Positions 36,520 through 46,859 of a stretch of 51,965 nt of DNA are shown piece by piece. Position 1 is the first letter of the stretch. Every line of letters starts with the position of its first letter. This DNA comes from Solirubrobacteraceae bacterium (GTDB lineage Bacteria; Actinomycetota; Thermoleophilia; Solirubrobacterales; Solirubrobacteraceae), in contig JANJTP010000072.1 of assembly GCA_024711025.1 (NCBI GenBank), positions 1-51,965 of the forward strand, written 5' to 3'. Both the position numbers and the translations under genes were made by a program. Below the pieces are notes generated by a model that was not told where the DNA came from, did no database searches, and saw only the letters and a program-made list of their open reading frames with translations.

Positions 36520-37212
36520 ATGTCCGACTCCGTCTTCCTGATCACCGGCGCCTCGAGCGGGATCGGTGCGGCCACCGCCCGCGCCGCCGCGCAGGCCGGC
36601 CACCGGCTCGTCCTGGCGGCTCGCTCCCGCAAGCCGCTGGAGGCGCTCGCCGACGAGCTCGGTGGCCCGCAGAGGGCGATCGCCGTGCCGACCGACGTCC
36701 AGCTGTGGGACGACTGCGAACGCCTCGCCGCAGCCGCCCGCGACGCGTTCGGGCGGATCGACGTCGTCTTCGCGAACGCCGGCTTCGGAGCCAGGCGCGG
36801 CTTTGGGCACGACGGCGAGAGCAACGAGCACTGGCGCGAGATGGTGCTGACGAACGTGCTCGGCGTCGCGTACACGATCCGGGCGACGCTCGACGACGTG
36901 CGCGCTGCGATCGGCCACTACCTGCTGACGAGCAGCGTCGCGGGCCGCGTGGCGATCCCCGGCAGCCTCTACAGCTCGACGAAGTGGGCCGTCACGGGGA
37001 TGGGCCGGTCGTTGCGCGGCGAGCTGGAGGGCAGCGGCGTACGAGTCACGCTGATCGAGCCCGGCATGGTCGACACGCCGTTCTTCGACGAGCGGCCGAG
37101 CTCGGTGCTGCGCGACGTGGACATCGCGAACGCGGTGATATACGCGGTCTCGCAGCCGCCGCACGTCGACGTCAGCGAGATCCTGGTGCGGCCCACGCGC
37201 CAGGCGCTGTAG
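36520..37212 (+). CDS. Short-chain dehydrogenase/reductase on the opposite strand within the L27-Obg cluster
   Basis: A 230-residue SDR with TGASSGIGAATA at about residue 8, DVQLWDDCERL at the acidic turn, ANAGFGA, a catalytic Ser in LLTSSVAG, and Tyr-x3-Lys in YSSTKWA. The end (PFFDERPSS...ANAVIYAVSQPPHVDVSEILVRPT) resembles YdfG/serine-dehydrogenase-like SDRs. Substrate unknown. The ATG is preceded by TAGGAGCAGTCG, a good ribosome site. It interrupts rpmA-obgE in the reverse orientation, which suggests later insertion. Confidence 0.88.
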   Translation: MSDSVFLITGASSGIGAATARAAAQAGHRLVLAARSRKPLEALADELGGPQRAIAVPTDVQLWDDCERLAAAARDAFGRIDVVFANAGFGARRGFGHDGESNEHWREMVLTNVLGVAYTIRATLDDVRAAIGHYLLTSSVAGRVAIPGSLYSSTKWAVTGMGRSLRGELEGSGVRVTLIEPGMVDTPFFDERPSSVLRDVDIANAVIYAVSQPPHVDVSEILVRPTRQAL

Positions 37213-37242
37213 CCCCTTGCCCCCGCTCGGCGGACGAGCGGC

Positions 37243-37506
37243 CTACTCGGCCGACTCGGCGGCGACGACGTTCACGACGCGGCCACGGCGGCCGCGGGTG
37301 AACTCGACGGTGCCCTGGGCCTTGGCGAACAGCGTGTCGTCGCGGCCGATGCCGACGCCGTCGCCGGGCTTGAAGCGGGTGCCGCGCTGGCGAACGATGA
37401 TCTCGCCGCCGTGCACCGTCTGGCCCGCGAAGACCTTCACGCCAAGTCGCTTGGCGTTCGAGTCGCGGCCGTTGCGAGAGGAGCCGAGCCCCTTCTTGTG
37501 AGCCAT
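37243..37506 (-). CDS. rpmA: 50S ribosomal protein L27
   Basis: L27 is a basic 50S protein whose N-terminal tail reaches the peptidyl-transferase centre. The 87-residue sequence opens [20 protein letters not shown] with no Firmicutes-type cleavable extension, followed by [23 protein letters not shown] and [16 protein letters not shown]. The ATG has GGAGG upstream and lies four bases after rplU. It ends convergently with the SDR 30 bases away. Confidence 0.97.
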   Translation of the reverse strand: MAHKKGLGSSRNGRDSNAKRLGVKVFAGQTVHGGEIIVRQRGTRFKPGDGVGIGRDDTLFAKAQGTVEFTRGRRGRVVNVVAAESAE

Positions 37507-37510
37507 GGTC

Positions 37511-37885
37511 CTAGGCCTCCTTCGTCTCGGCGGCCGGCGCGTCGGGCGCCGGCGCGGCCTTCTTCTTCGCGTTGCTCGCGAGCAGCTCGATGCCCGTGAC
37601 CTCGATCCGGGTCAGCTCCTGGCGGTGGCCCGAGGTGCGCTTGTAGCCGCGCTTCGGCTTGAACTTGAAGACGCGGATCTTCGGTCCGCGCAGGTGCTCG
37701 ACGACCTTCGCGTCGACCTTGACCCGCTGCAGGCCGTCGGCGTCGAAGACGGTCTCGTCGGAGCGCAGGAGCACCGGCTCGAGCGCCACGGTGGCACCCT
37801 CGTCAGCGTGCAGCCGCTCGACGAGCAGGGTCTGACCCCGCTCGACGCGGTACTGCTTGCCGCCGGTCTTGACGATCGCGTACAT
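37511..37885 (-). CDS. rplU: 50S ribosomal protein L21
   Basis: L21 binds 23S rRNA in the large subunit. The 124-residue protein has [18 protein letters not shown] and the C-terminal [19 protein letters not shown] signature, plus an alanine/lysine-rich tail of about 20 residues. It starts with AGGAAG ten bases before the ATG, overlapping the region just after the RNase E/G stop. It is cotranscribed with rpmA. Confidence 0.97.
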   Translation of the reverse strand: MYAIVKTGGKQYRVERGQTLLVERLHADEGATVALEPVLLRSDETVFDADGLQRVKVDAKVVEHLRGPKIRVFKFKPKRGYKRTSGHRQELTRIEVTGIELLASNAKKKAAPAPDAPAAETKEA

Positions 37886-37894
37886 GAGGACTTC

Positions 37895-39820
37895 CTAGTC
37901 GGAGGTGGTGTCCGTCGCGCCGGCGTCGGCCGGAGCAGCGGAACGGCGCCTGCCACCTCTGCGGCCACGGCGCCGAGACCTTGATTCTAGGGCATCGCCG
38001 CTCGCGGCGGAGGCGGAGCCTGCCGGAGAGCCGTTCTGGGTCCCGCCCGGCTCCTCGCCGACCAGCTCGGCGCGGGCCGAGTTGCGCCCGGCCTCGGCGA
38101 TCCGCACGAGCCGCTTCTCCCCCAGGTGGCGCCCGCCGCCGGTGACCGCGACGATGTAGCCGTCGATCTTCGCGACCGCGTCGTCGACGTTGTACATGTG
38201 TGGCTCGACGATCGTGACGAGCACCTCCTCGCCCTCGTGGAACGGGACCGCGCGCTCGCGCACCTCCTCGGCGGAGCCCTCCATCACGACCTCGAAGTGA
38301 TCGAGGTGGAGGCTCTCCGAGCCTTCGAAGTGGAACAGCTTCCCGGTCGCCTGCTCGAGCTCGTGGAGCATCCGCGAGCCCTGTCCGGTGAACTCTGCGC
38401 TGACGTCGGGGTGGACCTTGACCAGGAACGCCTCGGTGCCGCGCCGGGCGCGCGAGGCGAGCTCGCGCAGCCTGCGGTCGAACTCGATCGCGACCGTCTC
38501 CTCGCTGAGCACGACGCCGTCGCCGTCGCACGTCGGGCAGGCGCGGCTGATGATCTCGCGAACCCCCTCGGTGACGTTCTGGCGCGTCATCTCGACCAGT
38601 CCGAGCTTGGAGATCTCGGCGGTGAACGTCTTCGTGCGGTCCTCCTGCAACGCGGCGCGGAGCGTCTTGAGGACCGCCTCGCGATTGCGCGCCTTCGCCA
38701 TGTCGATGAAGTCGATGACGATGATCCCGCCGATGTCGCGCAGGCGCAGCTGGCGCACGACCTCGTCGGCCGCCTCGAGGTTCGTCTTGGTGATCGTGTC
38801 CTCGAGCCGCGCCTGCCTGCCACGGCCGACGAACGAGCCGGAGTTGACGTCGAAGACCGTCAGCGCCTCGCCGTAGTCGATCATCAGGTAGCCGCCGCTC
38901 GGCAGGTCGACCCGCCGCGAGGTGAGCCCCGCGATGACCTCCTCGACGCCGTATGCCTCGAACAGCGGCTCGGAGCCCTGGTAGAGCTCGACCCGGTCGA
39001 CCAGCTCGGGGGCCGTGCGGGTGAAGAACGAGACGAGCCGCTGGTACTGCCCCTCGTCGTCGACCAGCGCCCGCTCGAAGTCGGCGCTGAAGATGTCGCG
39101 CACGACACGCACCGACAGGTCCGCCTCCTGGAAGACGAGCGACGGCGCCGACTGCTCGGCCGCGCGCCGCTCGAGGACCTCGTGGAGCTTGAACAGGTAG
39201 GGCAGCTCGCGTTCGAAGTCCTCGCGCCTGGCGCCGTGGGCGGCGGTCCTGACGATCGCGCCGCCTTCGCGCAGGTCGAGGCCCTTGACCTGCCGGCGCA
39301 GCCGCTCGCGCTCCTTGTCGTCGAGTCGCTTGGAGACCCCGACGCCCTCGCCACTGGGCGCGTACACCAGGTAGCGCCCCGCGATCGTGAGGTCCATCGT
39401 GACGCGCGCGCCCTTCGACTTGAGCGGGTCCTTGACGACCTGCACGACGACCTCCTGCCCGGGCTTCAGCAGGTCGCTCATGCGCTTGCCGCCGTCCTGC
39501 CCGCGCCCGCGGCGCGGGATCTCGACGCCCGGCAGGACGAGCTCGTCGATGTGCAGGAAGCCGTTCTTGTCGAGGCCGATGTCGATGAACGCGGCCTCGA
39601 GGCCGTCGAGCACGTTGTCGACCCGACCCTTGTAGATGTTGCCGACGATCGACCGGCTGCCGCGCCGTTCCAGGTACAGCTCGGCGACGCGATAGCCGGC
39701 CATCGGGTCCTTCTGGCCCTGGGCGCTGCGCGCGCGGGCCTTGGCCGGCGTGCCGGCCTGCTCCAGCAGCGCGACGCGGGTCTCCCACGGGTCGACGCTG
39801 ACGAGGACTTGCTTCTTCAC
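37895..39820 (-). CDS. Ribonuclease E/G family endoribonuclease
   Basis: This enzyme initiates mRNA decay and rRNA/tRNA processing. The 641-residue protein starts KKQVLVSVDPWETRVALLE, contains an S1 domain (about 58-140: NIYKGRV...GLEAAFIDIG...GFLH), RNase H-like and DNase I-like parts with the metal aspartates in LTVFDVNSG and IVIDFIDM, and the Zn-link CPTCDGDG. After the catalytic core it has a short Arg-rich tail ([14 protein letters not shown]) rather than a long RNase E scaffold, so it is RNase G-like or a compact RNase E. I used the GTG at 39820, where homology begins. Confidence 0.94.
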   Translation of the reverse strand: MKKQVLVSVDPWETRVALLEQAGTPAKARARSAQGQKDPMAGYRVAELYLERRGSRSIVGNIYKGRVDNVLDGLEAAFIDIGLDKNGFLHIDELVLPGVEIPRRGRGQDGGKRMSDLLKPGQEVVVQVVKDPLKSKGARVTMDLTIAGRYLVYAPSGEGVGVSKRLDDKERERLRRQVKGLDLREGGAIVRTAAHGARREDFERELPYLFKLHEVLERRAAEQSAPSLVFQEADLSVRVVRDIFSADFERALVDDEGQYQRLVSFFTRTAPELVDRVELYQGSEPLFEAYGVEEVIAGLTSRRVDLPSGGYLMIDYGEALTVFDVNSGSFVGRGRQARLEDTITKTNLEAADEVVRQLRLRDIGGIIVIDFIDMAKARNREAVLKTLRAALQEDRTKTFTAEISKLGLVEMTRQNVTEGVREIISRACPTCDGDGVVLSEETVAIEFDRRLRELASRARRGTEAFLVKVHPDVSAEFTGQGSRMLHELEQATGKLFHFEGSESLHLDHFEVVMEGSAEEVRERAVPFHEGEEVLVTIVEPHMYNVDDAVAKIDGYIVAVTGGGRHLGEKRLVRIAEAGRNSARAELVGEEPGGTQNGSPAGSASAASGDALESRSRRRGRRGGRRRSAAPADAGATDTTSD

Positions 39821-39837
39821 GGGTGGTCTCTCTCTGT

Positions 39838-41010
39838 CTAGAAGGTGAGCACCCGGCCCTTGGACGCCAGCGCGGCGCGGCCCTGCGCGTGGATCGACTG
39901 CAGCAGACCCACGGCGAGCATCGTCGTCATGAGCGACGAGCCCCCGTAGCTCATGAGCGGCAGCGGGATCCCGGTGATCGGCATGATGCCGATGTTCATC
40001 CCGACGTTCACGAAGACCTGGAAGAGCAGCATCGCGACGATGCCGCCGGCGACAAGCGCCCCGTACAGGTTCTTCGAGAGCGTCACGACGCGCAGACCGC
40101 GCCAGATCAGCAGGGCGTACAGCGAGAGGACGAGCGCGGCCCCGGCGAAGCCCCACCGCTCGCCGATGACGGCGAACACGAAATCGGTGTGGTGCTCCGG
40201 GAGGAAGTCGAGCTTCGTCTGGGTCGAGCCCTCGCCGCGGCCGGTCTTCTCACCGGAGCCGATGGCGATCGTCGACTGCTTCTGCTGGTAGCCCTCGTCA
40301 CTGGCGGTGTCGGACGGGTGCAGGAACGCCGTCAGGCGCTCCTTCTGGTAGTCGTGGAGGACATCGACCCCGGCGGCCGGGAGCGCGACGAGCGCGAGCG
40401 CGACCGCCACGGCGGCGAGCGCGCCCAGGGCGGCGAAGTGCCGCCACGGAGCGCCGCCGACGAACAGCACCGCGAGGCCGATGACGATGTAGACCAGGGC
40501 CGAGCCGAGGTCCGGCTGGAGCATGACGAGGCCGGCCGGCACGAGCGCGAGCAGCATGATGCGCGCGGTCGTGTGCCGACCGGCCGTCCGTCGCGTCTGG
40601 TCGACGACGAACGCCGACAGCGACAGCACCAGCAGGACCTTCCCCAGCTCGGATGCCTGGAAGGAGAAGAATGGAAGCTCGATCGCGCGCCGCGAGCCGC
40701 GGGCCACGCCCCCGAAGGCCATCACGGCGACGATCGAGGCGAGCAGCAAGGCGTAGATGCCGTGGCGCAGCTCGCGCAGGCGGGAGTAGTCCAGTCGCCA
40801 GAGAACGCCGGCCGCCGCCAGACCGATGACCGCGTAGGCCATCTGGCGCGTGGCCGTCGCCTCGGAGGCGGCTCGGGAGACCGCGAGCACCGAGCAGGCC
40901 GCCAGGCCGATCGCGGCGATCGCAATGCCGGGGTCCAGCCCCCAGGAGAACGAGCGGGTGCGCGGCGCCGGCGCGGTCTCGGGCGTTCGCAGCGAGGTGC
41001 GCGCGGTCAC
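39838..41010 (-). CDS. rodA: SEDS peptidoglycan glycosyltransferase RodA
   Basis: RodA polymerises lipid II during elongation together with PBP2. The 390-residue membrane protein has about ten helices, with RRAIELPFFSFQASELGKV, LQPDLGSALVY carrying the conserved functional Asp, the extracellular SDEGYQQKQS...AIGSG loop, TDFVFAVIGE, and GIPLPLMSYGGSS. I choose the GTG at 41010, which overlaps the PBP2 stop as GTGA; the frame upstream is PBP2 read out of frame. Confidence 0.95.
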   Translation of the reverse strand: MTARTSLRTPETAPAPRTRSFSWGLDPGIAIAAIGLAACSVLAVSRAASEATATRQMAYAVIGLAAAGVLWRLDYSRLRELRHGIYALLLASIVAVMAFGGVARGSRRAIELPFFSFQASELGKVLLVLSLSAFVVDQTRRTAGRHTTARIMLLALVPAGLVMLQPDLGSALVYIVIGLAVLFVGGAPWRHFAALGALAAVAVALALVALPAAGVDVLHDYQKERLTAFLHPSDTASDEGYQQKQSTIAIGSGEKTGRGEGSTQTKLDFLPEHHTDFVFAVIGERWGFAGAALVLSLYALLIWRGLRVVTLSKNLYGALVAGGIVAMLLFQVFVNVGMNIGIMPITGIPLPLMSYGGSSLMTTMLAVGLLQSIHAQGRAALASKGRVLTF

Positions 41011-43058
41011 TGCGTCCTCGACGCGCCGGGGGCGCATTGGGCCTTGACCTCGAACCAGCGACGCAGCATCCGGCACGCGACGGGGGCTGCGGCCTCCGCG
41101 CCGAAGCCGCCCTGCTCGACCGTCACGGCGACGACGATCGGGCGGGCGGGGTGCGGCACATACGCTATGTACCACGATTGGTCGCCGTGCGGCTGGCGCT
41201 CTGCGGTGCCCGTCTTGCCATAGACCGGCAGGCGGCGCTGCGGCCAGCCGGCGAATACGTCGGCCGACGTGCCGCCGGCGCCGGTCGTCGACAGGTGCAG
41301 GCCGTCGAGCACGGCGCGGCGGTCGCCGGCGTCGATGCCGACCCGGCGAGCCGCCGGCACGGGCAGCCGCTGGATCTCGCTGCCGCCCTCGTCCTCGATC
41401 GCCGTGCCGAGGTGTGGCCGCACGACCTGTCCACCGTTGGCGATCGCGGCGTAGGCAACCGCCATCTGCAGTGGCGAGGCCTGCACGTCGCCCTGGCCGA
41501 CGGCGAGGTTGACGTTGTCGCCGACCGACCAGGGGCGCCCGTCCGAGTAGAGGCAGTCGGGCGGGCAGCGCTTGCCGGTCTTCTTCTCCCAGCGTTTCTC
41601 CTTGCGGTTCTGCGCGGCGCGCCAGGCGCGATCGGGGATCGTGCCCGCGGCCTCGCCCGGCACGTCGATGCCGGTCGGCCGACCGAGGCCGAGCTTGCGC
41701 GCCCAGCTCTGGATCGCCTGCCCCCGCAGCCCGTTGGCCTGGGCGCCGAGCTTGTAGAAGTAGACGTCGGAGGAGACCTGGAGCGCACGCCGCATGTCGA
41801 TCGTGCCGTAGACGGCGTCCTGGGCGTTCTTGAACTGCTGCTTGCCGAGCTTGAAGACGCCCGTGTCCTCGACCGGCGTCTCCGGCGTGACCAGGCCACG
41901 GTCGAGCGCCGCGAGCGCGGTTATCGGCTTGAACGTCGAGCCGGTCGGGTAGGCGCCGCCGATCGCGCGGTTGAAGCGCGGCGCCCCGGCCTGGTCGCGG
42001 ACGAACAGCTCGTCGTAGCGCGCCTGGCTGATCGGCCGCGCGAGGACGTTCGGGTCGAACGTCGGCGAGGAGCCCATCGCGAGCACCTCGCCGTCGCGCG
42101 GGTCGAGCGCCACGAACGCGCCGGCCGTGCCGGGCCCGCCCGCGATCACCGAGTCGAGCTGCTGCTGGCCGGTGCGCTGCAGGCCCAGGTCGAGCGACGT
42201 GCGCAGCGAGAGCCCGGCGCGCGGCTCGCGGGCGAGCCGCTGGCTCTTGGGCCGTCCGGCGGCGTCGACGGTGATCGACTGGGTGCCGCTCGCGCCCCGC
42301 AGGAAGCGGTCGTATGCGCGCTCGATCCCCTCCTTGCCGACGATCGTCCCGGGGCGCACGTCGCTGAAGTCCTTCGTCTCCAGCTGTGCCGGGCTCACCT
42401 CGCCGGTCGTGCCGACGAGCTGGGCGGCGGTTGCGCCAAGCGGGTAGCGACGCAGGTAGACCTGCTCGACCGCTATCCCCGGGAAGCGCATCTGGCGCTC
42501 CAGCAGGAAGTCGCGCATCGAAGCCGGCACGTCGACCTTGAGGCGCACGTTCGCGTAGGGGACCATCGCGAGCTGCTGCGTGACGCGGCGGTTGATCTCC
42601 GCGGCGGACATCCCGAGCACGGCTCCCAGGCGCCGGTAGCGCACGGCGAGCTCGGGCGTCGCCGGCGGCGGTATCGGCACCGGCGCGCCGCGCCGGCCCT
42701 TCGGTCGCAGCGACCGCCGGCCCATCAGCTGGCCCCAGCGTGCGGCATTGCTGCGCGCCTGCTCGGGCAGGCTGCGGGGATCGAGCTGCAGGACCGTCGC
42801 CACGCGGTTCTCGACCAGCGGCCGCCCGTTGCGATCGACGATGCTGCCGCGGGGCGCGGCGATCGCCACGGTGCGCACTCGGTTGTCCATCGCCTCCTGG
42901 CGGTAGCGGTCGCCGGACAGGACCTGCAGGAACCAGAGCCGCAGGAAGATCAGCGCGAACAGCCCGAACGCGACCGCGCCGAAGATCGCGATCCTCAGCG
43001 CGAGCTGAGGGTTGACCGGTGGGGTGCGCGGCCCATGGCCGCCCGCCGGCTCGAGCAT
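41007..43058 (-). CDS. mrdA: Penicillin-binding protein 2 (elongasome transpeptidase)
   Basis: PBP2 cross-links peptidoglycan during rod elongation. The 683-residue protein has one membrane anchor (about residues 21-47), a pedestal domain beginning RGSIVDRNGRPLVENR, and a transpeptidase domain with Ser374 in STFK, SSD at 429-431 (the SxN position) and KTG at 615-617. A Cys pair occurs at KRCPPDCLYSDGRPW near 500. The ATG at 43058 shares one base with the mreD stop (TGATG). It is the cognate partner of the adjacent RodA. Confidence 0.94.
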   Translation of the reverse strand: MLEPAGGHGPRTPPVNPQLALRIAIFGAVAFGLFALIFLRLWFLQVLSGDRYRQEAMDNRVRTVAIAAPRGSIVDRNGRPLVENRVATVLQLDPRSLPEQARSNAARWGQLMGRRSLRPKGRRGAPVPIPPPATPELAVRYRRLGAVLGMSAAEINRRVTQQLAMVPYANVRLKVDVPASMRDFLLERQMRFPGIAVEQVYLRRYPLGATAAQLVGTTGEVSPAQLETKDFSDVRPGTIVGKEGIERAYDRFLRGASGTQSITVDAAGRPKSQRLAREPRAGLSLRTSLDLGLQRTGQQQLDSVIAGGPGTAGAFVALDPRDGEVLAMGSSPTFDPNVLARPISQARYDELFVRDQAGAPRFNRAIGGAYPTGSTFKPITALAALDRGLVTPETPVEDTGVFKLGKQQFKNAQDAVYGTIDMRRALQVSSDVYFYKLGAQANGLRGQAIQSWARKLGLGRPTGIDVPGEAAGTIPDRAWRAAQNRKEKRWEKKTGKRCPPDCLYSDGRPWSVGDNVNLAVGQGDVQASPLQMAVAYAAIANGGQVVRPHLGTAIEDEGGSEIQRLPVPAARRVGIDAGDRRAVLDGLHLSTTGAGGTSADVFAGWPQRRLPVYGKTGTAERQPHGDQSWYIAYVPHPARPIVVAVTVEQGGFGAEAAAPVACRMLRRWFEVKAQCAPGASRTQ

Positions 43059-43630
43059 CAGGCCCTCGAGAGCGGCGAGAGGCCGCCGGTCGTGTACGCC
43101 CGCCGGCGCCGGCGCCGCGGGTCCTCCGGCAGCGCCGGCAGCAGCACGCGGCGGACGAGAGCGTGCACCGGCGCCGCGAGCAGCGTCCCCCACGCCAGCG
43201 TCAGCGCCAGCCGCCAGAGGATCGCCGGGTCGAGCGGCGCGTCGCCACCGAGCAGGAAGCTCATCAGCGCGAACCCGACCAGCGCCAGCGCCGTGGCGCC
43301 GGCGCCGACGGCGATCGGCACGAGCGCGCCCTGCGGGTCGCGCAGCTCGCGCAGGCGCCCCGCTCCGTAGCCCAGGGCGAGGAGCAGCAGCGACGACATG
43401 CCGACGGTCTGCACGAGCGCGAGATCGAGCAGCAGCCCGATGCCGAAGCCGAACGCCGCCCCGGGCAGCGATCCGGCGAGCAGCCCGACCGCGGCGACGA
43501 CGAGCGGCGTGACGTCGGCGTTGGCGCCGAGGATCTCGAGCTGCGAGACGGCCGCGATCTGGACGATCGTCGCCACCAGGCCGATCACCGCCAGACGCCA
43601 GAGAAGCTGCCGTGGGTCGAGGCCGATCAC
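43058..43630 (-). CDS. mreD: Rod shape-determining protein MreD
   Basis: MreD is a small membrane protein of the elongation complex. The 190-residue sequence is almost entirely hydrophobic with about five to six helices, and has the family-like GLLLDLALVQTVGMSSLLLLALGYGAG segment. The Arg-rich C-terminus (DPRRRRRRAY) should be cytoplasmic. Identification rests on hydropathy plus its position between mreC (GTGA overlap) and mrdA (TGATG overlap). Confidence 0.88.
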   Translation of the reverse strand: MIGLDPRQLLWRLAVIGLVATIVQIAAVSQLEILGANADVTPLVVAAVGLLAGSLPGAAFGFGIGLLLDLALVQTVGMSSLLLLALGYGAGRLRELRDPQGALVPIAVGAGATALALVGFALMSFLLGGDAPLDPAILWRLALTLAWGTLLAAPVHALVRRVLLPALPEDPRRRRRRAYTTGGLSPLSRA

Positions 43631-44496
43631 GGGCGGTTTCCGTTGGGGCGCGCGGTCAGCACCTGGACGAGCTCCAGCCGGCGCAGGTCCGCATACGGTG
43701 CGATCTCGACCTGCTGTGTGTCGGTGCCGGCATCGGTCACGCGCGTCACGCGGCCGATCGGGATGCCGGGCGGGTAGAGCGACTGCAGCCGGTCGGCGGC
43801 CGACGAGGTGCCCGCCGTGACGACGCTCCAGCCGCGTTCGACGCGGTCGCTGCGAGTCGTGTAGCGCAGCCGCAGGTCGCCGGCGCCGCCGGCCGAGGTC
43901 TGCACGACGCCGCGCACGCCGTTCTCACTGACCCGCGCCGAGACGGCGACTCTGCTGTCCGTGATCAGCGTCACGATCGCGGAGCCCGGAGTGGCGGTCG
44001 TCACCTGGCCGACGAGGCCGTCGCCGGTGATCGCCGGCTGACCGACCCTCACGCCGTCGCCGCTGCCCTTGTCGATCGTGATCGTCCCGTACCAGACGGT
44101 CGGCGACTGGCCGATGACCCGGGCGGTGACCGGCCTCGTGGCCGCCAGCCCGGCGGCGTCGTCGAGCCCGAGGATCCGCCGAAGCTGGACGTTCTGGCGC
44201 GCCGCGTCGGTTCCCGCGATCGCCTGCCGGCGCAGCTGCTCGTTCTCCCGCTCGAGGTCGGAGACCCGCCCCTTTGCGTCGACCGTGTCGCCGATCCACC
44301 GGGCCAGGTCGCGAGCCGGCTTCAGCACGCGGCTCGCCCCCTCCTGGATCGGCGAGAGCACCTCGAGCGCACCGCGCTGCACGCTGTGCAGCCCGCCGCC
44401 GGCCGACTCGCCGAAGTACACGGTGAGCAGCAGCAGCGAGCATGCCACCAGCAGCGCGAGGGCTACCCGGCGCCGTCGGAGCGACTTGTCGTACAC
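43627..44496 (-). CDS. mreC: Rod shape-determining protein MreC
   Basis: MreC is a bitopic scaffold that activates PBP2. The 289-residue protein has a basic N-terminus, one membrane helix (about 11-30), a coiled coil at about 70-108 (RVSDLERENEQLRRQ), and the extracytoplasmic beta-barrel pair typical of the family (VTARVIGQSPTVWYGTITIDKG, GDGVRVGQPAITGDGLVGQV). Length and domains are complete. It follows mreB after 51 bases and overlaps mreD. Confidence 0.95.
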   Translation of the reverse strand: MYDKSLRRRRVALALLVACSLLLLTVYFGESAGGGLHSVQRGALEVLSPIQEGASRVLKPARDLARWIGDTVDAKGRVSDLERENEQLRRQAIAGTDAARQNVQLRRILGLDDAAGLAATRPVTARVIGQSPTVWYGTITIDKGSGDGVRVGQPAITGDGLVGQVTTATPGSAIVTLITDSRVAVSARVSENGVRGVVQTSAGGAGDLRLRYTTRSDRVERGWSVVTAGTSSAADRLQSLYPPGIPIGRVTRVTDAGTDTQQVEIAPYADLRRLELVQVLTARPNGNRP

Positions 44497-44547
44497 GTCG
44501 AAGCTGGAGCGTTGCGGGGCATGGGATCTCGAGCCGGGCCGCTCCTC

Positions 44548-45621
<1,074 letters not shown>

Positions 45622-45667
45622 TCAGGGCACCCGGACTTCCGGGCGCGAGCGCGCCGCGTCGCGCATG

Positions 45668-45673
45668 AGTGTA
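45668..45673 (-). promoter_or_regulatory. Candidate mreB promoter (TACACT) with structured leader
   Basis: TACACT on the minus strand would give a leader of about 60-65 bases. The leader can form a hairpin with CCCGG (45630-45634) and CCGGG (45639-45643). No ribosome-binding sequence precedes the ATG. Confidence 0.4.
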
Positions 45674-45700
45674 GCGCCGGACCCACTCGGAAACCCCTGC

Positions 45701-46309
45701 TCAGAACGGCGGCACGAGACCTTGCACGAGCCCTCGCAGCGCCGGCACGGGTAGGCCGACGACATTCAGGTAGTCGCCGTCGATCCGCTCGACGAGCGCC
45801 GCGCCGTGCCCCTGGATCGCATAGCCGCCGGCCCGTCCGCGCCACTCGCCGAGCGCGACGTGGGCGGCGATCTGTGCCGCTTCGAGCGGCGCGAACGTGA
45901 CGCTCGTCCGCTCGATGCGCTGCAGCAGCCGCCCTTCCGCGGTCACCACCGCTATCGCGCCGAGCACGTCGTGGGAGCGGCCCTGCAGCTCGGCGAGGTA
46001 GCGGCGCGCCTGCTCCTCGTCGGCGGGCTTGCCGTAGAGGCGGCCGTCGAGCGTCACGACGGTGTCGCACGCGAGCACGACGGAGACCTCGCGCTCGGAG
46101 GGCTCGAGCGCCGTCATCCCGGCCAGCGCCTTGCACCGGGCGTTCTCGGCGGCGGCGACCGTCGGCTCGCCGTCGCCGAGCTCGGCGACGTCCGTGGGGC
46201 GCGCCACGAAGCTCACCCCGAGCTGGTCGAGGATCGCGCGGCGCTGCGGGGAGGCCGACGCCAGGACCAGGTGCCACGAGGGACGCCAGCGCAGCGGCTC
46301 TTCGCTCAT
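45701..46309 (-). CDS. maf: Maf-family nucleotide pyrophosphatase
   Basis: Maf proteins hydrolyse nucleoside triphosphates, often modified ones, to monophosphates. The 202-residue protein has the N-terminal substrate loop LVLASASPQRRAIL, AENARCKA, the acidic VVLACDTVV strand, GKPADEEQARRYL and the C-terminal GYAIQGHGAALVERIDGDYLNVVGLP. I chose the ATG at 46309, with GAGAGAGGG upstream, over an in-frame start 16 codons earlier. Maf next to mreB is a common arrangement. Confidence 0.93.
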   Translation of the reverse strand: MSEEPLRWRPSWHLVLASASPQRRAILDQLGVSFVARPTDVAELGDGEPTVAAAENARCKALAGMTALEPSEREVSVVLACDTVVTLDGRLYGKPADEEQARRYLAELQGRSHDVLGAIAVVTAEGRLLQRIERTSVTFAPLEAAQIAAHVALGEWRGRAGGYAIQGHGAALVERIDGDYLNVVGLPVPALRGLVQGLVPPF

Positions 46310-46327
46310 CGCCGGCGCCCTCTCTCG

Positions 46328-46350
46328 CCTTCGGACGGACGGCCCGAAGG
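46328..46350 (-). terminator. Hairpin between ndk and maf
   Basis: CCTTCGG (46328-46334) and CCGAAGG (46344-46350) form a perfect seven-pair stem with a nine-base loop downstream of the ndk stop. No T-run follows, so termination is uncertain. Confidence 0.35.
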
Positions 46351-46376
46351 ACCGCACGCCCGGGCCGACGATCGGA

Positions 46377-46784
46377 TCAGCTCAGCTCCGGGAAGAACAG
46401 AGCGGCCTCGCGGGCGGCGGACTCGTCCGAGTCGGACCCGTGGACCATGTTGCTGCCGAGCTCGACGGCGAGGTCGCCGCGGACCGATCCGGGCGCGGCC
46501 TCGAGCGGGTTCGTCGCGCCGATCACCTGGCGCGCGGCCGCGACGGCCTGGTGGCCCTCGAGCACCATCGCGACGAGCGGTCCGCTCGTGATGAAGTCGA
46601 CGAGCTCGCCGAAGAACGGCCGCTCGGCGTGCTCGGCGTAGTGGCTCTCGGCCAGCTCGCGCGGCATGGTCATCTGCTTGAGCGCGGCCAGCCGCAGGCC
46701 CTTGCGCTCGAAGCGGGCGATGATCTCACCGGTGAGGTTGCGCGCGAACGCGTCCGGCTTGACCAGGATGAGGGTCCGGTCCAT
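46377..46784 (-). CDS. ndk: Nucleoside diphosphate kinase
   Basis: Ndk balances nucleoside triphosphates through a phosphohistidine. The 135-residue protein starts [19 protein letters not shown] and has the catalytic His115 in NMVHGSDS, with RGDLAVE and the C-terminal EAALFFPE segment. Length is normal. The ATG at 46784 is preceded by GGAGAACCC, a proper ribosome site; the upstream in-frame extension is not conserved. Confidence 0.97.
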   Translation of the reverse strand: MDRTLILVKPDAFARNLTGEIIARFERKGLRLAALKQMTMPRELAESHYAEHAERPFFGELVDFITSGPLVAMVLEGHQAVAAARQVIGATNPLEAAPGSVRGDLAVELGSNMVHGSDSDESAAREAALFFPELS

Positions 46785-46859
46785 GGGTTCTCCGTGTTCG
46801 GTGGTTGTCAGCTTTGATCGTCCGCGCCACACCCGGGATCGGCCATCTCGAGGGATCGC

